The translations under genes and the position numbers were made by a program. Source: Virgibacillus sp. MSJ-26 (GTDB taxonomy: Bacteria; Bacillota; Bacilli; Bacillales; Amphibacillaceae). Taken from it: DNA of 64,000 nucleotides. Numbering within the stretch: the stretch's first letter is position 1; each line of letters starts with the position of its first letter. Location: the NCBI RefSeq assembly GCF_018918075.1, contig NZ_JAHLPW010000004.1, positions 124,001 through 188,000 of the forward strand, given 5' to 3'. Below are positions 17,618 to 25,954 of this stretch, piece by piece. The notes beneath the pieces were generated by a model. The model was given only the letters and a program-made list of their open reading frames with translations. It was not told the origin of the DNA and did not search any database.

Positions 17618-17769
17618 ACAATCACCACTTCCTAAAATACTTTAACCCTTTAAATTATACGATTTCTTTAGAAGAAATATGTTAATATCATCTATATTAA
17701 AACGTATTTACCTGCTACTCATTTACGAAAAAAGCTGTTTATGAAATACTCATAGACAGCTTTTAATTA

Positions 17770-19104
17770 TTAGTTATATGATTTTCGAGCCATTTGCTGA
17801 AGTGGATCCCAGGCGCCATTATAGGGGGGAGAGTAAGCTAAGTCTAAATCGACTAGTTGATGGATGGTCATTTTATTGTATAAAGCGGTCGCTAATACAT
17901 CGATTCGTTTATCGACTCCGGCTTTTCCAATGATTTGACCACCAAGTACCTGACTCGTCCTTTCGTGATATAACAACTTAATGGTTATCGTTTCACTACC
18001 AGGATAATAGCTAGCGTTTGTGCCAGCGGTTGAAGTCTGAACTTTATAGGGTATATTTAATGACTTTGCTTCTGATTCGGACACCCCTGTTCGGCCAAGA
18101 GTTAAATTGAAGAACTTAATAATCGATGATCCAACGATTCCTTTAAATGTAAGTGCTTGTCCAGCCATATTAGCTCCCGCAATTCTCCCTTGTTTATTTG
18201 CCGTTGTGCCAAGTGGTATATAATCATTTATTTGCTTAATACGATGGTAATTCGTAGCACAATCACCCGCTGCATAAATGTTTTTTATATTTGTTTCTTG
18301 ATATGGGTTAACGTAGATTGCCCCTCTGTCATTTAAATGTATACCGCTACTATTAAGAAATTCAGTATTTGGTTGAATTCCTATACCGACCAAGACAAAA
18401 TCGGTGTTATAAGATTGATTATCTGTCTCAACAGACTCAACCCGATTTTTTCCGTCAAATCCTTTGACTGCTTCATTTAAAACAAGATGTATTCCTTTAT
18501 TTTTTGCCTCTTCATGAATAAGTTCCGCCATATCACGGTCAAATATATTAGCAAGCTGAGATCCTCTTTGGATAAGAGTAACTTCTTTTCCAAGTGCAAC
18601 AAAATTTTCTGCTGCTTCTAAACCAATATATCCTCCGCCTACAACAGTCACCTTTTGCACATTTTCATCTAAATCATTTAAAATATCTTTCGTATCTGTC
18701 AATGTTTTAAGTGTGTGAATGCCTTTTAAATGACTCCCTTCCCAATTAGGGAAAATAGGACTCGAGCCACTTGCAATCAGTAAGCGATCATAATTAATTT
18801 GGTATTTATGTTTATTATCAGTGTCTATCCCACTCACTGACTGCTCATCTGTGTTAATATCAGTTACCTTCGTATTGATTCGAGCATCAATTCCGTACTT
18901 TTCCCGAAAAGTTTTTACGCTACGGGCAATCACATCATCGAGAGATGGAACTGTTCCACTAATAACATAGGGCAAGCCACATTGCCCATATGAGTAGTGC
19001 TCCCCTCGTTCGAGAACCGTAATATTGGCATGTTGATCTGTTCGAACGATTTCCATGGCTGCACTCATCCCGGCCGCAACGCCCCCAATAATAACGTAAT
19101 CCAA
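17770..19104 (-). CDS. CoA-disulfide reductase-like FAD oxidoreductase
   Basis: The protein has 444 residues, the length of CoA-disulfide reductases. VIIGGVAAGMSAA binds FAD, VTVVGGGYIGLEAAENF binds NAD(P)H, and IKNIYAAGDCA is the second FAD motif. The single active Cys42 lies in SYGQCGLPY, as in Cdr and NADH oxidases. It probably reduces CoA disulfide or polysulfide, or oxygen, with NAD(P)H. AGGAGG lies 7 bases before TTG at 19104, which gives MDYVIIGG. Confidence 0.85.
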   Translation of the reverse strand: MDYVIIGGVAAGMSAAMEIVRTDQHANITVLERGEHYSYGQCGLPYVISGTVPSLDDVIARSVKTFREKYGIDARINTKVTDINTDEQSVSGIDTDNKHKYQINYDRLLIASGSSPIFPNWEGSHLKGIHTLKTLTDTKDILNDLDENVQKVTVVGGGYIGLEAAENFVALGKEVTLIQRGSQLANIFDRDMAELIHEEAKNKGIHLVLNEAVKGFDGKNRVESVETDNQSYNTDFVLVGIGIQPNTEFLNSSGIHLNDRGAIYVNPYQETNIKNIYAAGDCATNYHRIKQINDYIPLGTTANKQGRIAGANMAGQALTFKGIVGSSIIKFFNLTLGRTGVSESEAKSLNIPYKVQTSTAGTNASYYPGSETITIKLLYHERTSQVLGGQIIGKAGVDKRIDVLATALYNKMTIHQLVDLDLAYSPPYNGAWDPLQQMARKSYN

Positions 19105-19173
19105 TTTACTTCCTCCTTTACTTCTATATAGCAACTATTCCCTTGATTTGATAGGTGTAACCTTACCTATGAG

Positions 19174-19232
19174 AAAAAGCCACAATCCTTTTTAACAACA
19201 TCGGTTGCGTTTTAAAAAGAATCGTGGCCTTA
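19174..19232 (-). terminator. Terminator of the HMG-CoA lyase gene
   Basis: A 17-bp stem (19179-19195 with 19212-19228, two G-U pairs) is followed on the minus strand by TTTTT. Its loop can also pair partly. Confidence 0.85.
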
Positions 19233-19288
19233 TTTACATCTTTATTCCTAGCCGAGACATGTTTCTTTAATCTCACCCACTGCACGAT

Positions 19289-20194
19289 CTAGTCTTGTGC
19301 TGCAGCGTAGGCAAGTGACTTGCTAGGCAGTGTCTTTCCCAATTTATTTTGGATGTAAAAAGCTGCTTCTTGAAGTTTTTTCTCATCAATACCCGTTTTT
19401 ATTCCTAAGCCATGCAAAAGATAAAGAACATCGTTTGTAGCTACATTTCCTGCTGCACCTGGTGCGTATGGACACCCACCGAGCCCGCCAATTGAGCTAT
19501 CAAATCGAGTGATCCCATGTTCCATAGATTCCATAATATTAGCAATAGCCATACCTTTCGTATCATGATAATGCATAATTATTTTATTTTGTGGAATATG
19601 TTTCAAAATAACTTCAAGTAAATCTCCAACTTGTGAAGGTACAGCAGTTCCAATCGTATCTCCAAGGGATAAATCGTCAACACCATATTCAAGAAGTTTA
19701 TCACATACTTTTAAAACTTCTTCGGGTGTTACTATTCCTTCATAAGGACAATCAAATACCGTTGAAACATAGCCAGTGACATGCTTTCCAGCCTGCTTAG
19801 CTTCTTGAATCACTTCACTTAAAACTGGATAAGTCTCTGATATGGTTTTATTAATGTTCTTTTTATTATGGGTTTCACTCGCTGACATAAACACGGACGC
19901 TCCGTCGATGCCTGCCTCAAATGCCAACTCTAAACCTTTCATATTCGGAACAAGAGCAGAGTACGTGACATCAGACTTTCGTTTTATTTTGCGTCCGACC
20001 TCGTGAGCATCTGAAAGTTGCGGTACCCACTTCGGATGAACAAAAGATGAATACTCAATTTCTTTTACGCCTGAAGCTGATAACATATTAATCCAATTTA
20101 CTTTATCTCCTGTTGAGACACGTTTCTTTTCATTTTGCAAACCATCTCGTGGTCCTACTTCCTTAATTTGAACGTATTCTGGCCAACGACTCAT
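19289..20194 (-). CDS. mvaB: Hydroxymethylglutaryl-CoA lyase
   Basis: This 301-residue HMGL-like TIM barrel splits HMG-CoA into acetoacetate and acetyl-CoA, the last step of leucine degradation. IKEVGPRDGLQNEK at the N-terminus gives the metal-binding RDG. IMHYHDTKGMA carries the metal His pair, and GGLGGCPYAPGA has the catalytic cysteine. The ATG at 20194 has GGAGGG 5 bases upstream; the ORF reads 26 codons further without support. No other leucine-degradation gene is adjacent. Confidence 0.9.
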   Translation of the reverse strand: MSRWPEYVQIKEVGPRDGLQNEKKRVSTGDKVNWINMLSASGVKEIEYSSFVHPKWVPQLSDAHEVGRKIKRKSDVTYSALVPNMKGLELAFEAGIDGASVFMSASETHNKKNINKTISETYPVLSEVIQEAKQAGKHVTGYVSTVFDCPYEGIVTPEEVLKVCDKLLEYGVDDLSLGDTIGTAVPSQVGDLLEVILKHIPQNKIIMHYHDTKGMAIANIMESMEHGITRFDSSIGGLGGCPYAPGAAGNVATNDVLYLLHGLGIKTGIDEKKLQEAAFYIQNKLGKTLPSKSLAYAAAQD

Positions 20195-20333
20195 CATAAC
20201 CCTCCATTCGTTATTTTTAAATTTCATGATATGATAATTGTTATCTATCCCTATTGTATGCGCTTTCAACAATAGGTAGTTTTATTAATAATTACTTAAA
20301 GATTTAATACATCATATTCACTTAAGTTTATTT

Positions 20334-20354
20334 ATATTCAACATTGTTGAATAT
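20334..20354. promoter_or_regulatory. 21-bp perfect palindrome, operator candidate
   Basis: ATATTCAACA (20334-20343), T, TGTTGAATAT (20345-20354) are exact complements. It lies in the 320-base divergent gap between the HMG-CoA lyase gene and a plus-strand membrane-protein gene. A TATAAT lies on the plus strand at 20359-20364. The right arm contains a minus-strand -35-like TTGAAT. No other feature is seen in the gap. Confidence 0.5.
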
Positions 20355-20514
20355 ACTATATAATAAATATTCTGTAAATGTCAAGTTAGCTACTAATTAA
20401 TCATATGAAGGTTAAATAATATTCTTTTCTGGTATAACTACTATGACGTTTTGTGAATAAGATGAAGCGGCTACAGTAAATACTATATATAAAAATTACT
20501 AACGAGGGATGCCC

Positions 20515-20934
20515 ATGTTTTCTTTTCGAGGAGATGCTCATAAAGTTTACCTGAAATTACGCAATCAAACTGATGTTAAACAAAACAAAGATCTCCAAGA
20601 AACTGCAAGAATAAAAGCCTTCTATGAAACATTCGCTAGTGAGACCCTTCAACTGGTCTACTATCGTATGATTAAAGAACAAAGCGGAATGGGAATCATA
20701 CCTATTTTTGTTACCGCAGTTCCATGGCTTTTATTTTTATTTTCAGAGAAAATTCAACACGTGTTATTTGATAATGGCGGAATGATTTGGGCAATATTTA
20801 TACTTGTTTATCTCATTGCTTTAACGATCAGTACGGTTTTTCATTTTAAAGAAAGAGCTTGGGCAGCTTTTCACATAGAAATAATTAAAGATATTCTGGA
20901 TAGCAGAAAAGGAAATGAGGGTATAAAAGAGTAG
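20515..20934 (+). CDS. Unknown protein with two membrane helices
   Basis: About 139 residues. A basic, helical N-terminal half of about 60 residues is followed by two hydrophobic helices (IIPIFVTAVPWLLFLF, MIWAIFILVYLIALTI) and an amphipathic tail. GAGGG lies 6 bases before the ATG at 20515; the ATG at 20509 abuts it. I do not recognise the family. The UDG-like gene follows 46 bases after its stop and is probably co-transcribed. Confidence 0.6.
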   Translation: MFSFRGDAHKVYLKLRNQTDVKQNKDLQETARIKAFYETFASETLQLVYYRMIKEQSGMGIIPIFVTAVPWLLFLFSEKIQHVLFDNGGMIWAIFILVYLIALTISTVFHFKERAWAAFHIEIIKDILDSRKGNEGIKE

Positions 20935-20961
20935 GAAGTATTCACTGGATTATAAAAAATT

Positions 20962-20971
20962 GGGGGGGGGG
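20962..20971 (+). repeat. G10 homopolymer in a ribosome-binding site
   Basis: Ten consecutive G residues lie 9 bases before the GTG start of the UDG-like gene and form its only Shine-Dalgarno-like sequence. A run of this length is rare in such AT-rich DNA and prone to slippage. Confidence 0.85.
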
Positions 20972-20980
20972 AAGACCTAC

Positions 20981-21724
20981 GTGTTATTTCAAGCAAAGTT
21001 TCTAGAGTTTTTACCTGCTTTAAAGCAATTAACCTGGCAAGATTCACTAGAAAAAAGTGACCTTTTGACTCATTCATTTTTGTTAGAAAAAGAAAACAAT
21101 CTAACAATGTATTATGCACCTCATAATGAATATATTAATCCAGATGCCCAAGTGTTAATTGTCGGCATTACACCGGGTTGGAAACAAATGAAGACAGCTT
21201 ACACCAAAGTGATTGATTCTCTTTATTCAAATGAAACTGAAGAACAAATTCTAAAGCAAGCTAAACTAGCAGCAAGTTTTTCCGGACAAATGCGCACTAA
21301 TTTAGTATCCATGTTAGATCAATGTGGACTTGCTGATGCTTTAGACATTCCAACTACAGGCCGACTTTTCACCTCACACCGTTTCAGATTACATACAACT
21401 TCTATTATTAGATATCCTGTTTTTTATAAGGGTAAAAACTATACAGGCCATGTACCAGCTATCCACCAATCTGAAATGCTAAAGTATTATATTGATAACA
21501 TTTTTTTAAAAGAACTAACCTATATGAAGGAATCTATTCTCATAATACCTTTAGGAAAAGTAGCAGAACAGGTCATAAGAGAAGTTGAAAATATGTACTC
21601 TTTCACCCATTTATCAGGGTTCCCCCATCCTTCAGGGGCAAATGGACATCGAATAAAACAGTTTAAACGGAATTATGAACAATTAAAATCCACAATAAAA
21701 AATTGGAGTCATCGTCAAATATAG
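20981..21724 (+). CDS. Uracil-DNA-glycosylase-superfamily-like protein
   Basis: About 247 residues. VLIVGITPGWKQ (near residue 56) resembles the GEAPG active-site motif of family 4/TDG-like uracil-DNA glycosylases, and SGFPHPSGANGHR near the C-terminus resembles the HPSP/HPSG loop. The catalytic Asp/Asn of the first motif is not obvious, so activity on uracil is uncertain. The most likely start is GTG at 20981, after a G10 tract; the open frame begins at TTG 20960 inside the tract. Such proteins are often annotated simply as UDG family. Confidence 0.55.
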   Translation: MLFQAKFLEFLPALKQLTWQDSLEKSDLLTHSFLLEKENNLTMYYAPHNEYINPDAQVLIVGITPGWKQMKTAYTKVIDSLYSNETEEQILKQAKLAASFSGQMRTNLVSMLDQCGLADALDIPTTGRLFTSHRFRLHTTSIIRYPVFYKGKNYTGHVPAIHQSEMLKYYIDNIFLKELTYMKESILIIPLGKVAEQVIREVENMYSFTHLSGFPHPSGANGHRIKQFKRNYEQLKSTIKNWSHRQI

Positions 21725-21745
21725 TTGCGGGAGGATTTACTTATT

Positions 21746-21790
21746 TATAAAAAGTCCATGACGGTTTCTAAAATAACTATCATGGACTTT
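21746..21790 (-). terminator. Terminator of the 6-phosphogluconolactonase gene
   Basis: AAAGTCCATGA (21751-21761) pairs exactly with TCATGGACTTT (21780-21790), with a T5 run on the minus strand. It is shared with the end of the convergent UDG-like gene. Confidence 0.8.
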
Positions 21791-21818
21791 GATTATAAAT
21801 ATTCAGCAGAAGATTCGA

Positions 21819-22859
21819 TTAGTTACCGGGTAGAAATGTTACACAAACAACTTCAGGTACATCAACTTCGGACTCTAGCTTCGTTAGCTTGCCTGTTTTC
21901 TCGTCTCGGGAAAAGAGGACAAGATTACCTGAATGTTGATTGGATGCTACAATAAATTTCTCACTCGGATCAAGTGCAAAGTCACGTGGCCACTCACCAC
22001 CTGTAGGTGTATGTTCTACGAGTGTTAGCTTCTTACTTTTTTGATCTATACTAAATAGAGTAATACTATTATGGCCGCGGTTACCTGTGTAAAGAAATCT
22101 ACCATCTGAGGAAACATATATAGCACTTGCATCATTTGTTTCAGTGAAATCTGCTGGAATAGCTTTTATTGTTTGCTTCTCTGCAAAAGAGCCCTCATCG
22201 GCATGATAATCCAGTACAATCACTTCAGAACTAAGCTCCGTCATTAGATAGGCAGTTTTTCCATCAGGATGGAAGGCAATATGTCTTGGACCGCTTCCTG
22301 GCTCAACTTCCAATGTCGTCACTTTTTCTAATTGGCCTTTTTTGATACGGTAAGTCACTAGTTCATCCATGCCTAAGTCTGCAGCAATCACATACTTCCC
22401 ATCAGGTGTATGAGCTGTATAATGAACATGTGGCTTTTCTTGACGTTCGTGTGGCCCACTTCCTTCGTGCTCAATTGCTGATGTGGCTGGTTGAATGCCC
22501 CCATTTTCATTAAACTCAAGCAATTCAACTGTTCCTTTATGATAATTTCCAGTTAATAGTGAATCCCCTTGTGCGTGTAGATGGCATGGAGGCGCTCCTG
22601 CATTTAGTTTACGATTAAGATAGCGTAGTTCCCCTGTTTCAGGGTTAATTTCATAAGCAGCAACCCCACCTAGATTCCCATCCTGTGCAACAGAATATAA
22701 GTGACGTTTATCTTCACTCAAAGCTAAATACGTTGGACTTCCGATTCTTGAAGCTACTTCAACAGTACTTAAAGTCTGTTTTTCAGTATCTAAGGTAAAA
22801 CGATAAATTCCTTTACTTGTCTCTCTTGTATATGTTCCTGCAAAGCCTATGTACTTCAT
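21819..22859 (-). CDS. pgl: 6-phosphogluconolactonase, seven-bladed propeller type
   Basis: This 346-residue lactonase-family (YkgB/YbhE) beta propeller has SPTYLALSEDKRHLYSV, GSGPRHIAFHPDGKTAYLM and GGEWPRDFALDPSEKFIVAS repeats. It hydrolyses 6-phosphogluconolactone in the pentose phosphate pathway. The ATG at 22859 follows the macro-domain stop by one base, so the two genes are coupled. AAGG lies 9 bases upstream. Confidence 0.85.
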   Translation of the reverse strand: MKYIGFAGTYTRETSKGIYRFTLDTEKQTLSTVEVASRIGSPTYLALSEDKRHLYSVAQDGNLGGVAAYEINPETGELRYLNRKLNAGAPPCHLHAQGDSLLTGNYHKGTVELLEFNENGGIQPATSAIEHEGSGPHERQEKPHVHYTAHTPDGKYVIAADLGMDELVTYRIKKGQLEKVTTLEVEPGSGPRHIAFHPDGKTAYLMTELSSEVIVLDYHADEGSFAEKQTIKAIPADFTETNDASAIYVSSDGRFLYTGNRGHNSITLFSIDQKSKKLTLVEHTPTGGEWPRDFALDPSEKFIVASNQHSGNLVLFSRDEKTGKLTKLESEVDVPEVVCVTFLPGN

Positions 22860-22860
22860 T

Positions 22861-23418
22861 TTATTCAACCTTTCTTAAATTATTTAATGCATGTTTATAA
22901 GCGTTATAATCTGCTTCGGAAAAGAGTGTCATAATTACCTTTCCAAATGATTGGTTTTCTAAGAAATTTATAATAGTTTCCATAGCAATATTTGCTGCTT
23001 GATCAACTGGAAAATGGTACACACCTGTTGAAATAGAAGGGAATGAAATGCTTCGTAAGTCATATTGATGTGCAAGTTGCAACGAGTTTTTATAGCAATT
23101 AGCGAGTAGCTGGCCTTCTTTATTATGATGACTTCCCCATATAGGACCAACTGTATGGATAACATACTTCACAGGTAGCTGATACCCTTTTGTGATAACA
23201 GCTTGGCCTACCGATAAATAATCATCATTCAGTTCACTTGAACGAATTTGCTTGCACTCTTCAAGGAGCTCTTCACCAGCTGCTTGATGAATCGCTCCAT
23301 CCACTCCCCCACCACCAAGAAGAGAGCCATTAGCCGCGTTAACGATTGCCTCTGTAGTTTGTTTAGTAATATCCCCTGTTATTAACTCAAGGTCATTATT
23401 ATTTACATTCACTTTCAT
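22861..23418 (-). CDS. Macro-domain ADP-ribose hydrolase (YmdB-like)
   Basis: This 185-residue single macro domain has EAIVNAANGSLLGGGGVDGA (the ADP-ribose-binding and catalytic Asn/Asp loop), YVIHTVGPIW, and PSISTGVYHFP for the diphosphate. Stand-alone bacterial macro domains remove ADP-ribose or O-acetyl-ADP-ribose. The ATG at 23418 follows AGGGGTGA. It forms a two-gene operon with the lactonase. Confidence 0.9.
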   Translation of the reverse strand: MKVNVNNNDLELITGDITKQTTEAIVNAANGSLLGGGGVDGAIHQAAGEELLEECKQIRSSELNDDYLSVGQAVITKGYQLPVKYVIHTVGPIWGSHHNKEGQLLANCYKNSLQLAHQYDLRSISFPSISTGVYHFPVDQAANIAMETIINFLENQSFGKVIMTLFSEADYNAYKHALNNLRKVE

Positions 23419-23495
23419 ACCAGTCACCCCTAAAAGTAATTGGTGCAGTACTACCTCTATAAACTATTTTAACATGAAACGATGTGTGATAATAA

Positions 23496-24428
23496 TTAAC
23501 TGGGACGAACGGTAGATTCAAGCACAGTTAACGTATCATTCGTTGTATCTAAAGACACGGTAGCCCCAATGGGTATGGCCGCTTTATAAGTTCCATGAGC
23601 AGTTGTAACATTTGTCATCAACGGCTTACCTAAAGGTACAATTAATTCATCAATTACATCTTCATATGATGTACCGTATGCGACTGGACAGTTCGTACAC
23701 TGACCCATGACGACACCTGCACAATCGTCAAACTTACCTGCTAGTTTTAATGCACTTAAATACCTGTAAATTGTATTTGCGGGTTCATTCGTGTCTTCCA
23801 ACAGTAAAATTCTATCTGTTGTATCAATTTCATAAGGAGTTCCCAACGTATCAACGAGTGAAGTGATATTCCCTCCAACAATGGGACCAACGGCATGACC
23901 TCGCACTTTACTTATCTGCTCTATTCCAGAAGGATTAACAATTTGCCGTGGAGAAGTAATTGTAGAAGTGGCCTCAAAAAATTGATTGTAATTATAAGAA
24001 GGCGTATTATTTCTAAAGTTAAGCAATAATAAGCTCTGAAATGTAATTAAATTAGCCTTCTGAGCAAGTGTATTCAATAACACCGTTATATCACTATATC
24101 CAGATATAATTTTAGGGTGTTCTTCTATAAATGAGTAATCTAAAAAAGGTAGAATTCCAGAAACGCCAACACCGCCTCTTGTTGGCAAAATCATTTTTAC
24201 GTTTTCACTTGCAAACATTTGCATTAAATCAGCAGCACGCTGCTCATCCGATCCTGCAAGAAAACCTGTTTGAGAATACACATTTTCACCAAGGACAACT
24301 TGAAAGCCAAAGTGATCCCTAAGTGTTTGAATCCGCTCATTAATAATACTTGCTTCAAGTGGACTTCCAAGAGTCACGATACCAATCGTATCACCAAGTT
24401 GCAACATTGGGGGTTTTATTGTCGCCAT
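23496..24428 (-). CDS. LD-carboxypeptidase family protein (S66)
   Basis: This 310-residue member of the LdcA/MccF family has TRGGVGVSGILPFLDYSFI, the nucleophile Ser in SGYSDITVLL, the Glu in LLLEDTNEPANTIYRYL and the His in TTAHGTYKAAIPIG. LdcA trims the terminal D-Ala of murein tetrapeptides; MccF relatives cleave microcin C-type antibiotics. The sequence does not decide between them. GGAGGTGAG precedes the ATG at 24428. Confidence 0.85.
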   Translation of the reverse strand: MATIKPPMLQLGDTIGIVTLGSPLEASIINERIQTLRDHFGFQVVLGENVYSQTGFLAGSDEQRAADLMQMFASENVKMILPTRGGVGVSGILPFLDYSFIEEHPKIISGYSDITVLLNTLAQKANLITFQSLLLLNFRNNTPSYNYNQFFEATSTITSPRQIVNPSGIEQISKVRGHAVGPIVGGNITSLVDTLGTPYEIDTTDRILLLEDTNEPANTIYRYLSALKLAGKFDDCAGVVMGQCTNCPVAYGTSYEDVIDELIVPLGKPLMTNVTTAHGTYKAAIPIGATVSLDTTNDTLTVLESTVRPS

Positions 24429-24484
24429 TGACTCACCTCCGAATATAAAATTCAATTCTCCCTTACAATATTCAGAAGCACCCC

Positions 24485-24665
24485 CACTTGTTACACATCC
24501 AAAAACTCAAGCGACCGGTTAGGAACGTACAAGCTGGAGAAGACCTGACGAGATAAAGGAGAACCGAAGAGCGGAGCGATTCGAGTTCGACTTATCGTAG
24601 GAAGGTATTCGAAGCTTGGTAGTTGCTGGGCGCTTGCGCTGAACGTGGCCAATTTCAGTATAAAA
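24485..24665. repeat. Structured G+C-rich intergenic element
   Basis: This stretch is clearly richer in G+C than its flanks. It contains short dyads such as GGGCGCTTGCGC and TTCGAGTTCGA. It resembles the dispersed intergenic elements of Bacillaceae that include phrases like CAGCGCAAGCGCCCAGC (minus strand). An ORF of 60 codons crosses it but has no ribosome site. It is probably a non-coding mobile-type repeat. Confidence 0.4.
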
Positions 24666-24704
24666 TTATCCACAGAAATTTTAATGTTATAGTACGCTAA
24701 ACGA

Positions 24705-24747
24705 TTAAAAAAACAGAAAGTGTTAGCTTAAACGAGCTCACTTTCTG
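24705..24747 (-). terminator. Intrinsic terminator of ypjP
   Basis: CAGAAAGTG (24714-24722) and CACTTTCTG (24739-24747) form a 9-bp stem, with T7 on the minus strand. It follows the ypjP stop. Confidence 0.8.
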
Positions 24748-24765
24748 TCTAGATTATATGCTGAG

Positions 24766-25386
24766 TCAAGCCATCCATTTAGGGGGAACGTTTTTATCCC
24801 AATAAATTTCACCAATCTCATGATGTTCTTCAAAGTTATCTTTGCTTAAATGATAATGAAAATTAAACCAATACCCCTCTTGTGGACGATTATCCCTTCG
24901 AACATGAAATCTGGCTAAGTCTTTATGTGTCCTCATATCATAAACATGGAAAATTTTCTCGCCCATCCCACCTGCAGGATGTTCAGTAATCCCGTAATAT
25001 GGTAGTTCATCTTGATCATTTTCAGTTAAAACTGTCTGCAGGACTCTCTCAATGTTCGGTAAGATGGTTTCGTTAAATTCGTGATCCACTTGTTTAATAA
25101 TTCTTGGTCCGAGCTTACTAATGGTTTGTTCCCTCGCTTTTTCAGTAAGTAAATGAACCATTTCCTCCTGTTCTGTTAGCCTAGGAAGAGTGGTTGTTAG
25201 ACTAGTATCCGGTGTCTTATGAACTCTATCAACGACAGGTTGAACCTCTTCATTAATATTGGAACTAGACTCGGTAGCACCTTTGTTTTCGTCTAGTTCT
25301 GTATTTAAATGAATGGGTGGAACATAAATTCCAAGCGTCATAATTGTAATTACTACAACAGCTATTTTTCTAAACCAGAGTTTCAT
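24766..25386 (-). CDS. ypjP: YpjP family protein
   Basis: This protein of about 206 residues has one N-terminal membrane segment or signal (IAVVVITIMTLGIYVPPI), a variable polar linker and a conserved C-terminal domain ending GYWFNFHYHLSKD ... HEIGEIYWDKNVPPKWM, the hallmark of YpjP. The domain is exported or membrane bound; its role is unknown. The ATG at 25386 has AGGGGTG upstream. It is monocistronic. Confidence 0.8.
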   Translation of the reverse strand: MKLWFRKIAVVVITIMTLGIYVPPIHLNTELDENKGATESSSNINEEVQPVVDRVHKTPDTSLTTTLPRLTEQEEMVHLLTEKAREQTISKLGPRIIKQVDHEFNETILPNIERVLQTVLTENDQDELPYYGITEHPAGGMGEKIFHVYDMRTHKDLARFHVRRDNRPQEGYWFNFHYHLSKDNFEEHHEIGEIYWDKNVPPKWMA

Positions 25387-25954
25387 ATCAAGCACCCCTA
25401 CCTCGTCTTCTATACTTAAATTCTAACACTTTTTTTATAAATATACACCTATAATGTCCATAATATTTTCAACATTTAAACATAAATTTTGCATAATTAA
25501 TTTAACATACAACCCTGGGGACCATGGAGAAGGGAAAAAAATACACAACACCTGTTGTTCTTTTGATAAACTACCCTTGAGAAAACTGAATTCTCAATAC
25601 TGCACATTTGACATAAACTGCGGAATAGATGTCTTCATCCCGGACTATGCGGCTTCATCCCGAGCTATGCGGCTCCGTCTCGGGCTATGCGGCTCCGGAA
25701 CGAGGTGGACGCACTCATTTTGCTAGAATTAAAATAACCACACAAACAATCTTCACTAAATCGCAGTTTATGAATTTTGTGTATAAACAGCTATCTTGTT
25801 CGTTCAGCGGAGAACCATAGTTCGATTTTTTATAAAAAGCCCCATCTGATTAGCATGAAGATGATTAGACGAATTATAAGCTCAGGTCTCGTTCACTATT
25901 TGAACTTATTCTATTGATGTGAAAGTTGAAATTTCAATAGTATATTAGTTTTTA
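25387..25954. other. Non-coding gap with a 20-bp repeat
   Basis: No convincing gene is seen. Two overlapping plus-strand ORFs of 90 and 63 codons lack ribosome sites and cross the repeat. A short G+C-rich tandem repeat lies at 25633-25700. The remainder is AT-rich and unstructured. Confidence 0.5.
25633..25700. repeat. 20-bp tandem repeat, three copies plus a partial
   Basis: Copies of CTTCATCCCGAGCTATGCGG (with drift) start at 25633, 25653, 25673 and 25693. They are G+C-rich in an AT-rich gap. No function is suggested. Confidence 0.75.

Noticed and set aside
21725-21955. 76-codon plus-strand ORF
   Set aside because: It runs through the terminator at 21751-21790 and into the antisense of the 6-phosphogluconolactonase gene.
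24491-24673. 60-codon minus-strand ORF
   Set aside because: No ribosome site, and it crosses a structured G+C-rich element that looks non-coding.
25454-25820. Two overlapping plus-strand ORFs of 90 and 63 codons
   Set aside because: No ribosome sites and their shared part is the 20-bp repeat; no recognisable protein features.
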